From NCBI RefSeq assembly GCF_013359905.1, contig NZ_JABMCC010000107.1, forward strand, positions 62,001-126,000: DNA of 64,000 bases, written 5' to 3'. The DNA is from Paenibacillus taichungensis (GTDB lineage Bacteria; Bacillota; Bacilli; Paenibacillales; Paenibacillaceae). The translations under genes and the position numbers were made by a program. The notes under the pieces are model-generated. The model was not told the DNA's origin. It saw only the letters and a program-made list of their open reading frames with translations, and searched no databases. Of this stretch, positions 26,436 through 33,445 are shown one piece after another; within the stretch, counting starts at the first letter, position 1; each line of letters starts with the position of its first letter.

Positions 26436-27299
26436 TTGATCTATATCATTGTAGGTGCAATCTTCTTTTTATTGTTATATGTGAGTTTAACAACGCTTTT
26501 GACTACGGGAAGGTCGTATCGGTCATACGCCTATATTGCGGATAATAATAAGGCTATGTGGAAAAAGGTAGCGGGATCGTTAGAGGTGGCTGCACGTAGC
26601 AAAGTTAAGCTTTCAACAGAACAACATTCTGCGTTGGAAAAACAACTGTATCGTCTAGGTTGGAAAGAGAGACCTGAAGATATCGCTGGTCAACAACTCA
26701 TGTTTGGAGGCCTTGCGTTTGTAGGATTTACATTCTTCGCAATCCTTACAAATTCTGCGCCATTTTTCTTTCTAGCCATTGGCGTAGGATTCTATTTTTA
26801 TCGTTATCCAGTATCACGTTTGAAAAAAGAGTTGTCATTTAAAGAAAAAATAGCACAAGAGAAATTGCCTGACTTTATTGACCACCTCATATTACTTTTT
26901 TCTGCTGGATTAACTCCCTACGCAGCTATCAAATTAGCCTGTGAGCATGCCCCAGAGGGCCTTGAGCTTGATTGTACCCGTTTATCAAAAGATATGGACC
27001 TTATGTCAGAGTCAAGGGCCTTAGAACGATTTGCTGAAAGCATAGGAACTTCGTCTATCAAAAGATTCGTCTTTGCTATGAAACAGGCAATCCAAATGAG
27101 TAAAGAAGAGGCAGAAGAAATTTTCAAATCTCAAACCAAACTCATGAGAGAAATTCGTGTCCAGAATAACAGAAAAATCATAAAAGAACGCCCTGCGAAG
27201 CTACAACTTATTAGTACAGGGATGTTTGCCTTTGTTTTAGCTGTCCCGCTAGCCATTATTGTTATCAACTTTATGGCTCAAATGAAAGGCATGGGGTAA
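26436..27299 (+). CDS. TadC-like pilus assembly membrane protein
   Basis: A 287-residue partner of the TadB-like protein, also of the T2SSF superfamily: LPDFIDHLILLFSAGLTPYAAIKLACE followed by the SIGTSSIKRFVFAMKQAIQMSKE block, then a terminal helix pair (LISTGMFAFVLAVPLAIIVINFM). TTG start at 26436 with CGGAG upstream. The N-terminal half has three membrane segments. Short terminator after the stop at 27311 ends this transcription unit. Confidence 0.8.
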   Translation: MIYIIVGAIFFLLLYVSLTTLLTTGRSYRSYAYIADNNKAMWKKVAGSLEVAARSKVKLSTEQHSALEKQLYRLGWKERPEDIAGQQLMFGGLAFVGFTFFAILTNSAPFFFLAIGVGFYFYRYPVSRLKKELSFKEKIAQEKLPDFIDHLILLFSAGLTPYAAIKLACEHAPEGLELDCTRLSKDMDLMSESRALERFAESIGTSSIKRFVFAMKQAIQMSKEEAEEIFKSQTKLMREIRVQNNRKIIKERPAKLQLISTGMFAFVLAVPLAIIVINFMAQMKGMG

Positions 27300-27310
27300 A
27301 TTCAATGGAG

Positions 27311-27343
27311 AGATCGATCTGTAAGCGCGGATCGATTTTTTTA
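27311..27343 (+). terminator. Intrinsic terminator after tadC-like gene
   Basis: GATCGATC / GATCGAT stem with a ten-base loop, then T7. Confidence 0.7.
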
Positions 27344-27380
27344 TTTAGTGACAAGCAAATGGAGAAAGGTAGGTTAACTC

Positions 27381-27773
27381 ATGCAATCACCTGAGAAATT
27401 AATATGGCTGCCCATTCTAGCGTTCTTCTTATTTTTTACTCCCGATATGATCACGTATGGTCAATGGCAGTGGAAAGCGAACCAACTCACCGACTTCGCA
27501 GTTGAACGGATGGCAGCAAGTGGAGGATGGACATCTACGGTAGAAGAAGAAGTTTCATCGAAGATGAAACAGATGGGATTTGATAAAGATAAATGGATTA
27601 TCTACCGGTCTGATGGTGTGGTTAAAGCTCCTGGTAATGTCCAGTTTCAAATATCGAGTAAATATCATATGAGGGCGTTCTCGGTACTTGGTGAAAAGAT
27701 GAATAAAGCAATGGGAGACTCAACTGTACTTACGGTGTTAGCCAACCAACAAAAGAGCTCGCAAATATACTGA
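27381..27773 (+). CDS. Pseudopilin-like / DUF4320-type small protein
   Basis: A 130-residue protein with an N-terminal hydrophobic helix (LIWLPILAFFLFFTPDMI) and an extracytoplasmic domain beginning QLTDFAVERMAASGGWTSTVEEEV. The helix followed by an AASGGW-like motif resembles the DUF4320 proteins found in Gram-positive Tad-like loci, thought to be minor pilins; I am not certain of the assignment. Similar in size and layout to the protein at 21622. GGTAGG precedes the ATG. Confidence 0.6.
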   Translation: MQSPEKLIWLPILAFFLFFTPDMITYGQWQWKANQLTDFAVERMAASGGWTSTVEEEVSSKMKQMGFDKDKWIIYRSDGVVKAPGNVQFQISSKYHMRAFSVLGEKMNKAMGDSTVLTVLANQQKSSQIY

Positions 27774-27790
27774 GTTTTTTTAAAAGTGTA

Positions 27791-27819
27791 TTGCATGATT
27801 TACATCATTGTTGTATAAT
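27791..27819 (+). promoter_or_regulatory. Sigma-A-type promoter, twin of that at 15861
   Basis: TTGCAT (27791-27796), 17-base spacer, TATAAT (27814-27819). It shares a 19-base identical block (27787-27805) with the promoter at 15861 and is likewise followed by an intrinsic terminator about 95 bases on. Confidence 0.8.
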
Positions 27820-27825
27820 CAATTT

Positions 27826-27924
27826 ATCGGGAACACCAACCACCCGATAGAAGTGTTCGATCTCCTTTTAATAGATTTACTACCTTGGCAGAAGAGTGTT
27901 AAATCACTCTTCTGTTTTATTTTT
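27826..27924 (+). ncRNA. Short terminated leader or small RNA
   Basis: The expected transcript from the 27791 promoter contains two overlapping pairings, TATCGGG with CCCGATA and GAACAC with GTGTTC, which together could make a pseudoknot. It also has a pyrimidine run CTCCTTTT able to pair with Shine-Dalgarno sequences. It ends at a terminator (CAGAAGAGTG / CACTCTTCTG, then a T-rich tract). No ORF. Either a small RNA or a leader for the LuxR-type regulator. Confidence 0.45.
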
Positions 27925-27933
27925 ATCTGGCTG

Positions 27934-27970
27934 AGACAGTGACCTTAAAGTCAAGGGACTGTCTTTTTTT
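27934..27970 (+). terminator. Second terminator before the LuxR-type gene
   Basis: AGACAGT / ACTGTCT outer stem with T7, only 30 bases before the regulator ATG. Two terminators in series between promoter and gene suggest antitermination control, or that the gene has its own undetected start. Confidence 0.7.
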
Positions 27971-27998
27971 CTGTATATGTATAAGGAGGCGATATTTT

Positions 27999-28343
27999 AT
28001 GTCACGTTCGGACGCGATACTAAAAACATTGGAAGTAAACATGTATCGATGCGAATTACGAGAAAAGCAACGCACTGTGTTGTGGATGTTATTACAGGGG
28101 AAAGAGAAAAAGGAAATTGCTCGCACACTCCATCTCAGCGAAGAAGCCATTAGGAAGCATCAGCGAACGATATATAACAAACTTGGAATTGAGGGTAAAT
28201 CGCAACTGGTTAAGTGGGTGATTGAACAAATTTCAACTTCAATTCATGAACCTCATCCATTATCTAAGGATCAGATTTTCTGGGAGCAGATGCAGCAGAG
28301 CAATCAAAACGAAGCGGGTGAATTGCGTGGAAATCGATTTTGA
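27999..28343 (+). CDS. LuxR/GerE-type helix-turn-helix regulator
   Basis: A 114-residue DNA-binding protein with a central LuxR-family HTH: LREKQRTVLWMLLQGKEKKEIARTL... with LSEEAIRKHQRTIYNKLGI as the recognition part. No receiver or ligand domain is present, so it acts as a stand-alone regulator. ATG 27999 has AAGGAGG at optimal spacing. The MoxR gene begins inside its 3' end (about 26 bases of overlap), so the two are coupled. Position after the Tad-like genes and behind the twin promoter makes it the likely local regulator of the surface operon; this is inference. Confidence 0.78.
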   Translation: MSRSDAILKTLEVNMYRCELREKQRTVLWMLLQGKEKKEIARTLHLSEEAIRKHQRTIYNKLGIEGKSQLVKWVIEQISTSIHEPHPLSKDQIFWEQMQQSNQNEAGELRGNRF

Positions 28344-29223
28344 GAAGAGTTACTTTAAACAGTTAGGTCGTATTAGGGATCGCTTAGAGACAGAATATTA
28401 CGAGCGAGAAACCCTTATACGTTGCGCGTTAGTGAGCATGATTGCTGGTGAACACATGTTATTGATAGGACCCCCAGGTACAGCGAAGAGTTCAGTCCTG
28501 GAGAGAATCTTTCAATCTTTTCGTGAGCTAAATATCTTTAAATGGAGTATGAACTACGATACGACTCCAGAGGAGATCTTGGGACCATACGAAGAAGGAC
28601 TGTACACTAAAGGCCAACTAAAGCGTAAGACATCAGGAAAGCTTCCAGAGGCACATATGGCAATTTTGGACGAGATCCTTCGAGCTAAGGGGGAAACATT
28701 GAATAGCTTGTTGGATGTTATTAACGAAAGAACTATGCTTCAAATGAGTGAGCGAATTAAAGTACCTTTGATCAGTTTATTCGGTGCAACGAACGAGCTT
28801 CATAATGATGAACAGAACAATGCGTTGTATGATCGTTTTTTGATCCGGATGAAAGTTGGATACGTACAGTTTCCAGATGCTCTGAAGTCAATGATAACAA
28901 GTAAACATGTATCAGATGATAATGTTGAATCGATCTCACTTTCTGATTTGAATAAATTGAGAATGAATTTAGAATTCGTAGACATTCCTGACGAGATTAT
29001 CGATTCCATTGTTTCTATCCGTATCCAACTATTCAAGGCAAAAATATATCCTTCAGATAGAAGACTTAAGGCTAGTCTGAAGCTCCTTAAAGCTTCAGCT
29101 ATATTAGAAGGGCGACCGGTGGTTCGTAAGAGTGATCTTACCATTCTCTATTTTGCCTTTTGGAATAACCCTTTGGATGAAGATAAGGTCTCCCGTATTT
29201 TGAGCCCTTATTTAACAAGGTAA
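28318..29223 (+). CDS. MoxR-type AAA+ ATPase
   Basis: A 301-residue AAA+ ATPase of the MoxR/RavA class, chaperones that usually remodel partners carrying von Willebrand A domains. Motifs: Walker A GPPGTAKSSV (about 53), Walker B MAILDEI (about 113), sensor-1 LFGATNE, and the arginine-finger region YDRFLIRM. The start is uncertain: GTG 28318 or 28327, both inside the regulator gene and without a strong ribosome site, so coupling is likely. No VWA gene is adjacent, which is unusual. The short gene at 29250 may encode the partner. Confidence 0.82.
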   Translation: MNCVEIDFEKSYFKQLGRIRDRLETEYYERETLIRCALVSMIAGEHMLLIGPPGTAKSSVLERIFQSFRELNIFKWSMNYDTTPEEILGPYEEGLYTKGQLKRKTSGKLPEAHMAILDEILRAKGETLNSLLDVINERTMLQMSERIKVPLISLFGATNELHNDEQNNALYDRFLIRMKVGYVQFPDALKSMITSKHVSDDNVESISLSDLNKLRMNLEFVDIPDEIIDSIVSIRIQLFKAKIYPSDRRLKASLKLLKASAILEGRPVVRKSDLTILYFAFWNNPLDEDKVSRILSPYLTR

Positions 29224-29249
29224 TAAAAATTGATTGGAGGATTAACCTG

Positions 29250-29573
29250 ATGAACAAAATCACAGCGTTTACAACACAGCATCTTCAGAATCTTTTAGAT
29301 GTGTGGAAGAGCGATTATAAGCTTAAAACACATGATGGAGAAATCCGCTCGATTGAAATGACAAAGAGTTATGAAGTTTCAGGTCCAATAACTACGGCAA
29401 ACACATTTATCATCAATGTGTGCAGAATGTACAAATACATGACAGTAAGCAAACAAGGAGATACGATTACCTTGAGTATTAGCGTCAAGCCTGAAACAGT
29501 CGATGAATTCCTGGCATTTTGCAATAAGCTGCAACTACAAGAACAGACGTCTGAAGATGGACCTACCACGTGA
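29250..29573 (+). CDS. Hypothetical protein downstream of moxR-like gene
   Basis: A 107-residue soluble protein of unknown family with alternating strands and helices (ITTANTFIINVCRMYKYMTVSKQGDTITLSI). TTGGAGG precedes the ATG. It starts 26 bases after the MoxR stop, so probably belongs to that operon and could be an adaptor for the ATPase. Confidence 0.6.
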   Translation: MNKITAFTTQHLQNLLDVWKSDYKLKTHDGEIRSIEMTKSYEVSGPITTANTFIINVCRMYKYMTVSKQGDTITLSISVKPETVDEFLAFCNKLQLQEQTSEDGPTT

Positions 29574-29624
29574 ACATTAACCTGGGTATATAAGTTCGGT
29601 TACATGAATAAAGAGGTAGTTCAT

Positions 29625-29670
29625 TGAGGCGAGTTTAAGTTGATTGGAACTGAATACGCCTCATTTTTAC
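29625..29670 (+). terminator. Terminator-like hairpin
   Basis: TGAGGCG / CGCCTCA arms with a 25-base loop that could fold further, then TTTTT. Confidence 0.55.
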
Positions 29671-29689
29671 ATAAAACAAAATAGCCGTC

Positions 29690-29733
29690 AAAAAGCAGAG
29701 AGTTCGTAATCAACGACTCTCTGCTTTTTTTTA
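29690..29733 (+). terminator. Strong intrinsic terminator
   Basis: AAAAGCAGAGAGT / ACTCTCTGCTTTT stem with T8; isolates the tubR/tubZ operon from upstream transcription. Confidence 0.85.
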
Positions 29734-29787
29734 TTAAGTGAAGGCAGATCCTTTGATAAATCAAAATTCAAAGAAGGGAGCCGCTCG

Positions 29788-30105
29788 ATGAATCGTGAAG
29801 AAATTCTCACTGTTTTATTAAACAACATTGAAGAAACTGGTTTATGGATGTTAGCTACATTAAAGGTGGCTGGCAAACCGGTTAGTAAAACTAACCTAAA
29901 GGATCAGACAAACAAGAGATATTTCGAGAAAAAGGAGAAGTCACTTATCTCTTCAAGATATACGCTCGATATCTTCACAGCTAAATTAGAAGGGGCTGGT
30001 TTAATTGCTGTAGAAAAAGTGGGCCAAGTGAGGCTATATCAACTGACTTTATTGGGCAATGAAATCATTAAGTTTCGTGAAAATGAAAGAAGCGGAGTGA
30101 ATTAA
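29788..30105 (+). CDS. TubR-like winged-helix DNA-binding protein
   Basis: A 105-residue small winged-helix protein directly upstream of the TubZ-like gene (one base between stop and start region). In type III partition systems TubR binds the centromere repeats tubC and links plasmid DNA to TubZ filaments. Helices around LLNNIEETGLWMLATLKVAG and SRYTLDIFTAKLEGAGLIAVEK, with a following beta wing (VGQVRLYQLTLLG), fit that fold. GAAGGGAG upstream of the ATG. Assignment rests mainly on size, fold pattern and gene order. Confidence 0.65.
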   Translation: MNREEILTVLLNNIEETGLWMLATLKVAGKPVSKTNLKDQTNKRYFEKKEKSLISSRYTLDIFTAKLEGAGLIAVEKVGQVRLYQLTLLGNEIIKFRENERSGVN

Positions 30106-30106
30106 T

Positions 30107-31342
30107 ATGGGTGATTTAGGACTGAAATATGGTTTTTGGGGATTTGGACTTGGTGGTACATCTATAGCTAATGCTTGTGCCAATATTCGAATGAACGTCA
30201 AAAATAACATGCAACCGTACACCGCACTCTTAGTTAATACAAATGAAGTTGATATGAATAAAATCCCACATTGCTCAACGGCCACAAAGTACATCTTACG
30301 TGGTTTTGAGAAAGGCGCTGCCAGAGATATTCAAGTGGGCGAAGAAGCATTTCTGACACATAAAGAGGACCTCATTAGTAAGGTGCAGCAATTGTTTTCT
30401 GACCGGGATTTTATATTCTTAGTTGTAGGATTAGGAGGGGGCACTGGAACTGGTGCAGTAATTGAAGCTGCAAGAGTTTTACATGCCAATGGTTTTAAAG
30501 GGAGATTCGGATTAGTTCTCACTTTACCTCGAGATCAAGAAGGTAAAGTCGTCTTAGATAATGCTATACGAAGATTGCAACTAATAGCTAAGGCCATGAA
30601 GGGACTGGGTTCTATTCTATTGGTTGATAATCAACAACTATTTGAAGACTACTTACAGAAGAATTCAAAAGGGAATGTTGAGGATTTTCTAAAAAGCACG
30701 AATGAGTACATTGCTGAATTACTTCATGATATCAATATGGTTACGAGCAACTATAATCCAACGGGACCGTATCACTTTGATATTTCAGAGTGGCTAAAAA
30801 TGTTACAGACATCCGGAATCATCATGATCGGGAAAACAGTATTGTATGAATCTGATGTAGATGCTGAGAATCAAGGCACGTACCTGGCGCTTATGAAACA
30901 GTCAATTGAGAAAGGAGTGTTAAGCGGTGGTTACAAATTGGAGAATGCAGATCGATGTGCTCTTAGTTTATTGGCCAGTCCTGCAGGAGCAAAGCGGATG
31001 TTCACATTAGGCATGATAAACACGCTGGAGAAACAAATGATGGAATATGCGCCGTATGCTAATGAGCGTCCTGTTGCAACATATGGCGATAAAGCTATTA
31101 ACCAGCTGCATATATATTCTGTTTTTGCTGGTTTATCACTTCCTAAAAGAGTGTTAGATATCGTGGAAAGTTCAAAAAAATTGGTTCGAACAGTAGAAGC
31201 AACTGATGAAGCGTTAACGATGCTCCAAAGCTATAATATTTCAGATGGTTCAGAAGTTGACGATCTAGAAGCGTTACTCAATTCGAACGAGAGAACAGAG
31301 CCAGCCACGAAGAATTCAGACGACCCTTTCTCAAATTTGTAA
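30107..31342 (+). CDS. TubZ/FtsZ-like plasmid-segregation GTPase
   Basis: A 411-residue tubulin/FtsZ-superfamily GTPase. It shows the N-terminal nucleotide loop GFWGFGLGGTSIANA, the T3 region TNEVDM, and the tubulin signature VVGLGGGTGTGAVIEAA (about 106-116). A flexible acidic tail follows residue 385 (DGSEVDDLEALLNSNERTEP), the usual site of TubR contact. Divergence from housekeeping FtsZ, the adjacent winged-helix gene and the surrounding repeats make plasmid partition the best call. It would form treadmilling filaments that move plasmid DNA. ATG start with AGCGGAG upstream. Confidence 0.85.
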   Translation: MGDLGLKYGFWGFGLGGTSIANACANIRMNVKNNMQPYTALLVNTNEVDMNKIPHCSTATKYILRGFEKGAARDIQVGEEAFLTHKEDLISKVQQLFSDRDFIFLVVGLGGGTGTGAVIEAARVLHANGFKGRFGLVLTLPRDQEGKVVLDNAIRRLQLIAKAMKGLGSILLVDNQQLFEDYLQKNSKGNVEDFLKSTNEYIAELLHDINMVTSNYNPTGPYHFDISEWLKMLQTSGIIMIGKTVLYESDVDAENQGTYLALMKQSIEKGVLSGGYKLENADRCALSLLASPAGAKRMFTLGMINTLEKQMMEYAPYANERPVATYGDKAINQLHIYSVFAGLSLPKRVLDIVESSKKLVRTVEATDEALTMLQSYNISDGSEVDDLEALLNSNERTEPATKNSDDPFSNL

Positions 31343-31349
31343 ACGGGTT

Positions 31350-31462
31350 CTACTGCCGCAGTTTGGGACTCAATAACAGGCGCAGTAAAAGCCTCATGAA
31401 TTACTGCAGTAAGGACAGAATCGTGATTGCAATAGGTTTATACTGCCGCACTTAATGCGGCA
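31350..31462. repeat. ACTGC-based inverted-repeat cluster
   Basis: Between tubZ and the next gene: ACTGCCGCAGT (31352-31362), GCGCAGTAA (about 31380), perfect palindrome TTACTGCAGTAA (31401-31412), and TACTGCCGCA, which opens the perfect inverted repeat TGCCGCA-cttaa-TGCGGCA (31444-31462). The recurring half-site (T)ACTGC suggests a binding array for a dimeric protein such as the TubR-like factor, i.e. a centromere or operator. Confidence 0.55.
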
Positions 31463-31479
31463 TTGGAATGGGAGGGTAA

Positions 31480-31977
31480 ATGAAGCTACTTCATGGAGTT
31501 GTTCCTGAGCAAATGGGTAACGTTCGAGTTATAGAAACACTGGATCATCAGAGTCATATTTTGCATTTCTCATTACCTGGTATCCTTCCACATTATCAAG
31601 TGGAACAGAGAGAGAAACGAGTCGTGAGAAAACAAATTAGGGACTCCAAAGAGTACTACAATAGGTTGTTTTTTGATCTCAGCTCGTCGTTACCTGCCAG
31701 GTATTCGTATAAAAAAGCCTTTATATATATCATTCAATTTTTCTCAGATAGAGTTATTCGAGATTACGATAATCGTGAACGGAAGTATGTTTTTGATGCT
31801 CTACGCGCTGCACTGGTAATCAAGGATGATAACTGGCAGAACATGTCCGTATGTGAATCAGGAGAGTACGATCCAGGAAACCCCCACACGGAAATCTTTA
31901 TCAGCGAACACAGTTATTCAATTGAATTATTTAGCTACATTCAAAAATACTGTATCAGTACTGAGTACGATAATTGA
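31480..31977 (+). CDS. RusA-like protein (tentative)
   Basis: A 165-residue soluble protein. The stretch RDYDNRERKYVFDALRAALVIKDDNWQN resembles, in two parts, the active-site region of RusA-type Holliday-junction endonucleases (D-x-DN ... DAL ... DD). In RusA these aspartates bind metal. The surrounding sequence is divergent, so this is inference from a short motif. GGGAGGG precedes the ATG. It lies between the tubRZ operon and the replication-relaxation gene, where a junction-resolving enzyme for plasmid replication or dimer resolution would make sense. Its 3' end carries the first copy of the next repeat array. Confidence 0.5.
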   Translation: MKLLHGVVPEQMGNVRVIETLDHQSHILHFSLPGILPHYQVEQREKRVVRKQIRDSKEYYNRLFFDLSSSLPARYSYKKAFIYIIQFFSDRVIRDYDNRERKYVFDALRAALVIKDDNWQNMSVCESGEYDPGNPHTEIFISEHSYSIELFSYIQKYCISTEYDN

Positions 31978-32033
31978 TATCAGTACTATGTCTTCCGTTT
32001 TTCGGCATAGTACTGATACCGTTGTACTGATAC
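31952..32033. repeat. GTATCAGTAC repeat array with 13-bp inverted repeat
   Basis: Four copies of TATCAGTAC in about 80 bases: forward at 31952 and 31976, reverse complement at 32006 and 32021. The middle two extend to a perfect 13-bp inverted repeat (TATCAGTACTATG / CATAGTACTGATA, 15-base loop). No T run follows, so it is not a terminator. Iteron or operator array close to the relaxation protein gene. Confidence 0.6.
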
Positions 32034-32370
32034 TAAAAGACACTCAGCATTCGTCAATTTAACCTTACGGGATATGGCTTCTATGCTTTTAATTAGATGC
32101 TTGAATCGTGGGATACTTGTCCTGATATGAAAAATCACCTGAAATCCCTGTGTTTACAATAAGTTTGCGGTTGTAGTATCGGGTGAACAAAGTAAGGAAA
32201 AAGGAGGGGAGTATCCCTGCTGAAAGCAGGGGTGCTATCCCTCCTTGAATTTAAAGTGTGAAGTAAGTACACGGCCATTTGGCCTTGAACAGCAGCTTTT
32301 AGGGGGAGCTAATCAAATCCACAGGTTTAAGTATCTCTACTAGCCAAAGGTCACAAAAGAAGGGAGGCTG
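32034..32370. other. Non-coding candidate origin region
   Basis: About 340 bases without an ORF between the repeat array and the relaxation gene; it holds the hairpin at 32201. I see no DnaA-box cluster. Function as an origin is inferred from position only. Confidence 0.4.
32201..32246. repeat. Long GC-rich hairpin in candidate origin region
   Basis: AAGGAGGGGA pairs with TCCCTCCTT and CCCTGC pairs with GCAGGG around a TGAAA loop. No T run. It could be a single-strand or double-strand origin structure for the neighbouring replication protein. The inner layout (TAT-CCCTGC ... GCAGGG-GTG) also resembles IS605-type left ends, so a solo transposon end is an alternative. Confidence 0.5.
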
Positions 32371-32375
32371 AGGTG

Positions 32376-33386
32376 ATGAAAATCAAAAACCTCACGGAGA
32401 GAGATCAGAATATTTTGCATGCTCTGTATCGTTTCAGGACGTTTACAACACCGCAGATTTACAGGTTGTTTTTCAGTAACAATAAGACGAGGGATTACTG
32501 TTGGCAGAGAATGTCTTATTTGAAGCGGGATGGGTACATCATGGCAAAGCCGGTCGTGAAGAACGGTAAAAGAGATACCCATTCTTACTTCTTGACTGCT
32601 AAAGGAATGGAGACACTTAAGAGCAAAGGTATTGTAGACAAGACTGCTTTTGCTAAAGATCTGCAGCTGTCAGGTTACCGGATGATTTACGCGAACCTGG
32701 TCAACGAGATTTATGTACAGTTGAAACCCTACGGTTTTGAAATGTGGGACAGCAGACAAGTGAAGAACATTTACGAACTGGATCGAAATAGCCTCATTCA
32801 AGGGTGTCTTGTAGCTCCGGACCAAAGAGAGTATGGAATATACCTTCTCACTGCTGATCCAGAAGAAAAGACCGTAGCGAAGGTGATATCAGAAATCAAA
32901 AAGAACTTCAACATAAAGTACTACATGGTGCTTTGCTCAACTCCTGACGCATTTACAAACTTTGAGCGCGTGCTCAAATATGAAGAGACTCGAATTCGTT
33001 CCAGTGTAAGTCTGCTTCCGTATGATGATGCGTTAATCGTTCTCAAGACAATTGGCACTGAAGAACAGAGGGTAGCTCTCTATCAAAAGTATGGTGCGGT
33101 GCGAAATGTCGAGAAGGGTGCTTTTCCATATACGGTGGTCCATAACGGGGAAGTGAAATATGTTTGTGAAAATTTGCACAACAGTACAGGGGTACGTAGA
33201 AGATTATCTCTATATACTTCTCATGAATTTAAGAGAGAAGGAAGGAAAGTTTTACTTTTGATACGTAAAGGGTTCATGCAGGAACTGCAGGAAGAATTTA
33301 AACATTATCCTCACTTTGAGTACAAAATTATTCTAAAGTCGGATCTGCTAGATCAGATAGAATCGAGAGAATACCCCCAAATTTAA
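32376..33386 (+). CDS. Replication-relaxation family protein
   Basis: A 336-residue protein of the replication-relaxation (Replic_Relax) type found on Firmicute plasmids. The N-terminus has a winged-helix pattern: LTERDQNILHALYRFRTFTTPQIYRLFF, then YCWQRMSYLKRDGYIM, then YFLTAKGMETL. A larger C-terminal domain follows, with YGIYLLTADPEEKTVAKVISEIKKNF. ATG 32376 has GGGAGG 8 bases upstream; the GTG at 32373 is adjacent and equally in frame. Proteins of this group are annotated as relaxases or replication initiators, but direct evidence is thin. It neighbours the repeat arrays and tubRZ, so is the best replication candidate in the window. Confidence 0.7.
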   Translation: MKIKNLTERDQNILHALYRFRTFTTPQIYRLFFSNNKTRDYCWQRMSYLKRDGYIMAKPVVKNGKRDTHSYFLTAKGMETLKSKGIVDKTAFAKDLQLSGYRMIYANLVNEIYVQLKPYGFEMWDSRQVKNIYELDRNSLIQGCLVAPDQREYGIYLLTADPEEKTVAKVISEIKKNFNIKYYMVLCSTPDAFTNFERVLKYEETRIRSSVSLLPYDDALIVLKTIGTEEQRVALYQKYGAVRNVEKGAFPYTVVHNGEVKYVCENLHNSTGVRRRLSLYTSHEFKREGRKVLLLIRKGFMQELQEEFKHYPHFEYKIILKSDLLDQIESREYPQI

Positions 33387-33445
33387 CATTGTGAATTAAA
33401 TCACAAAATATCATATTATATTCTGAATGAAGGGTAGTGAGTTTT

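Noticed and set aside
30107..31342. Housekeeping FtsZ
   Set aside because: No ftsA or division cluster nearby, a small winged-helix gene upstream and repeat arrays downstream point to plasmid partition instead.
31952..32033. Inverted repeat as a transcription terminator
   Set aside because: No T run follows either strand's stem and the arms belong to a four-copy repeat family, so an operator or iteron reading fits better.
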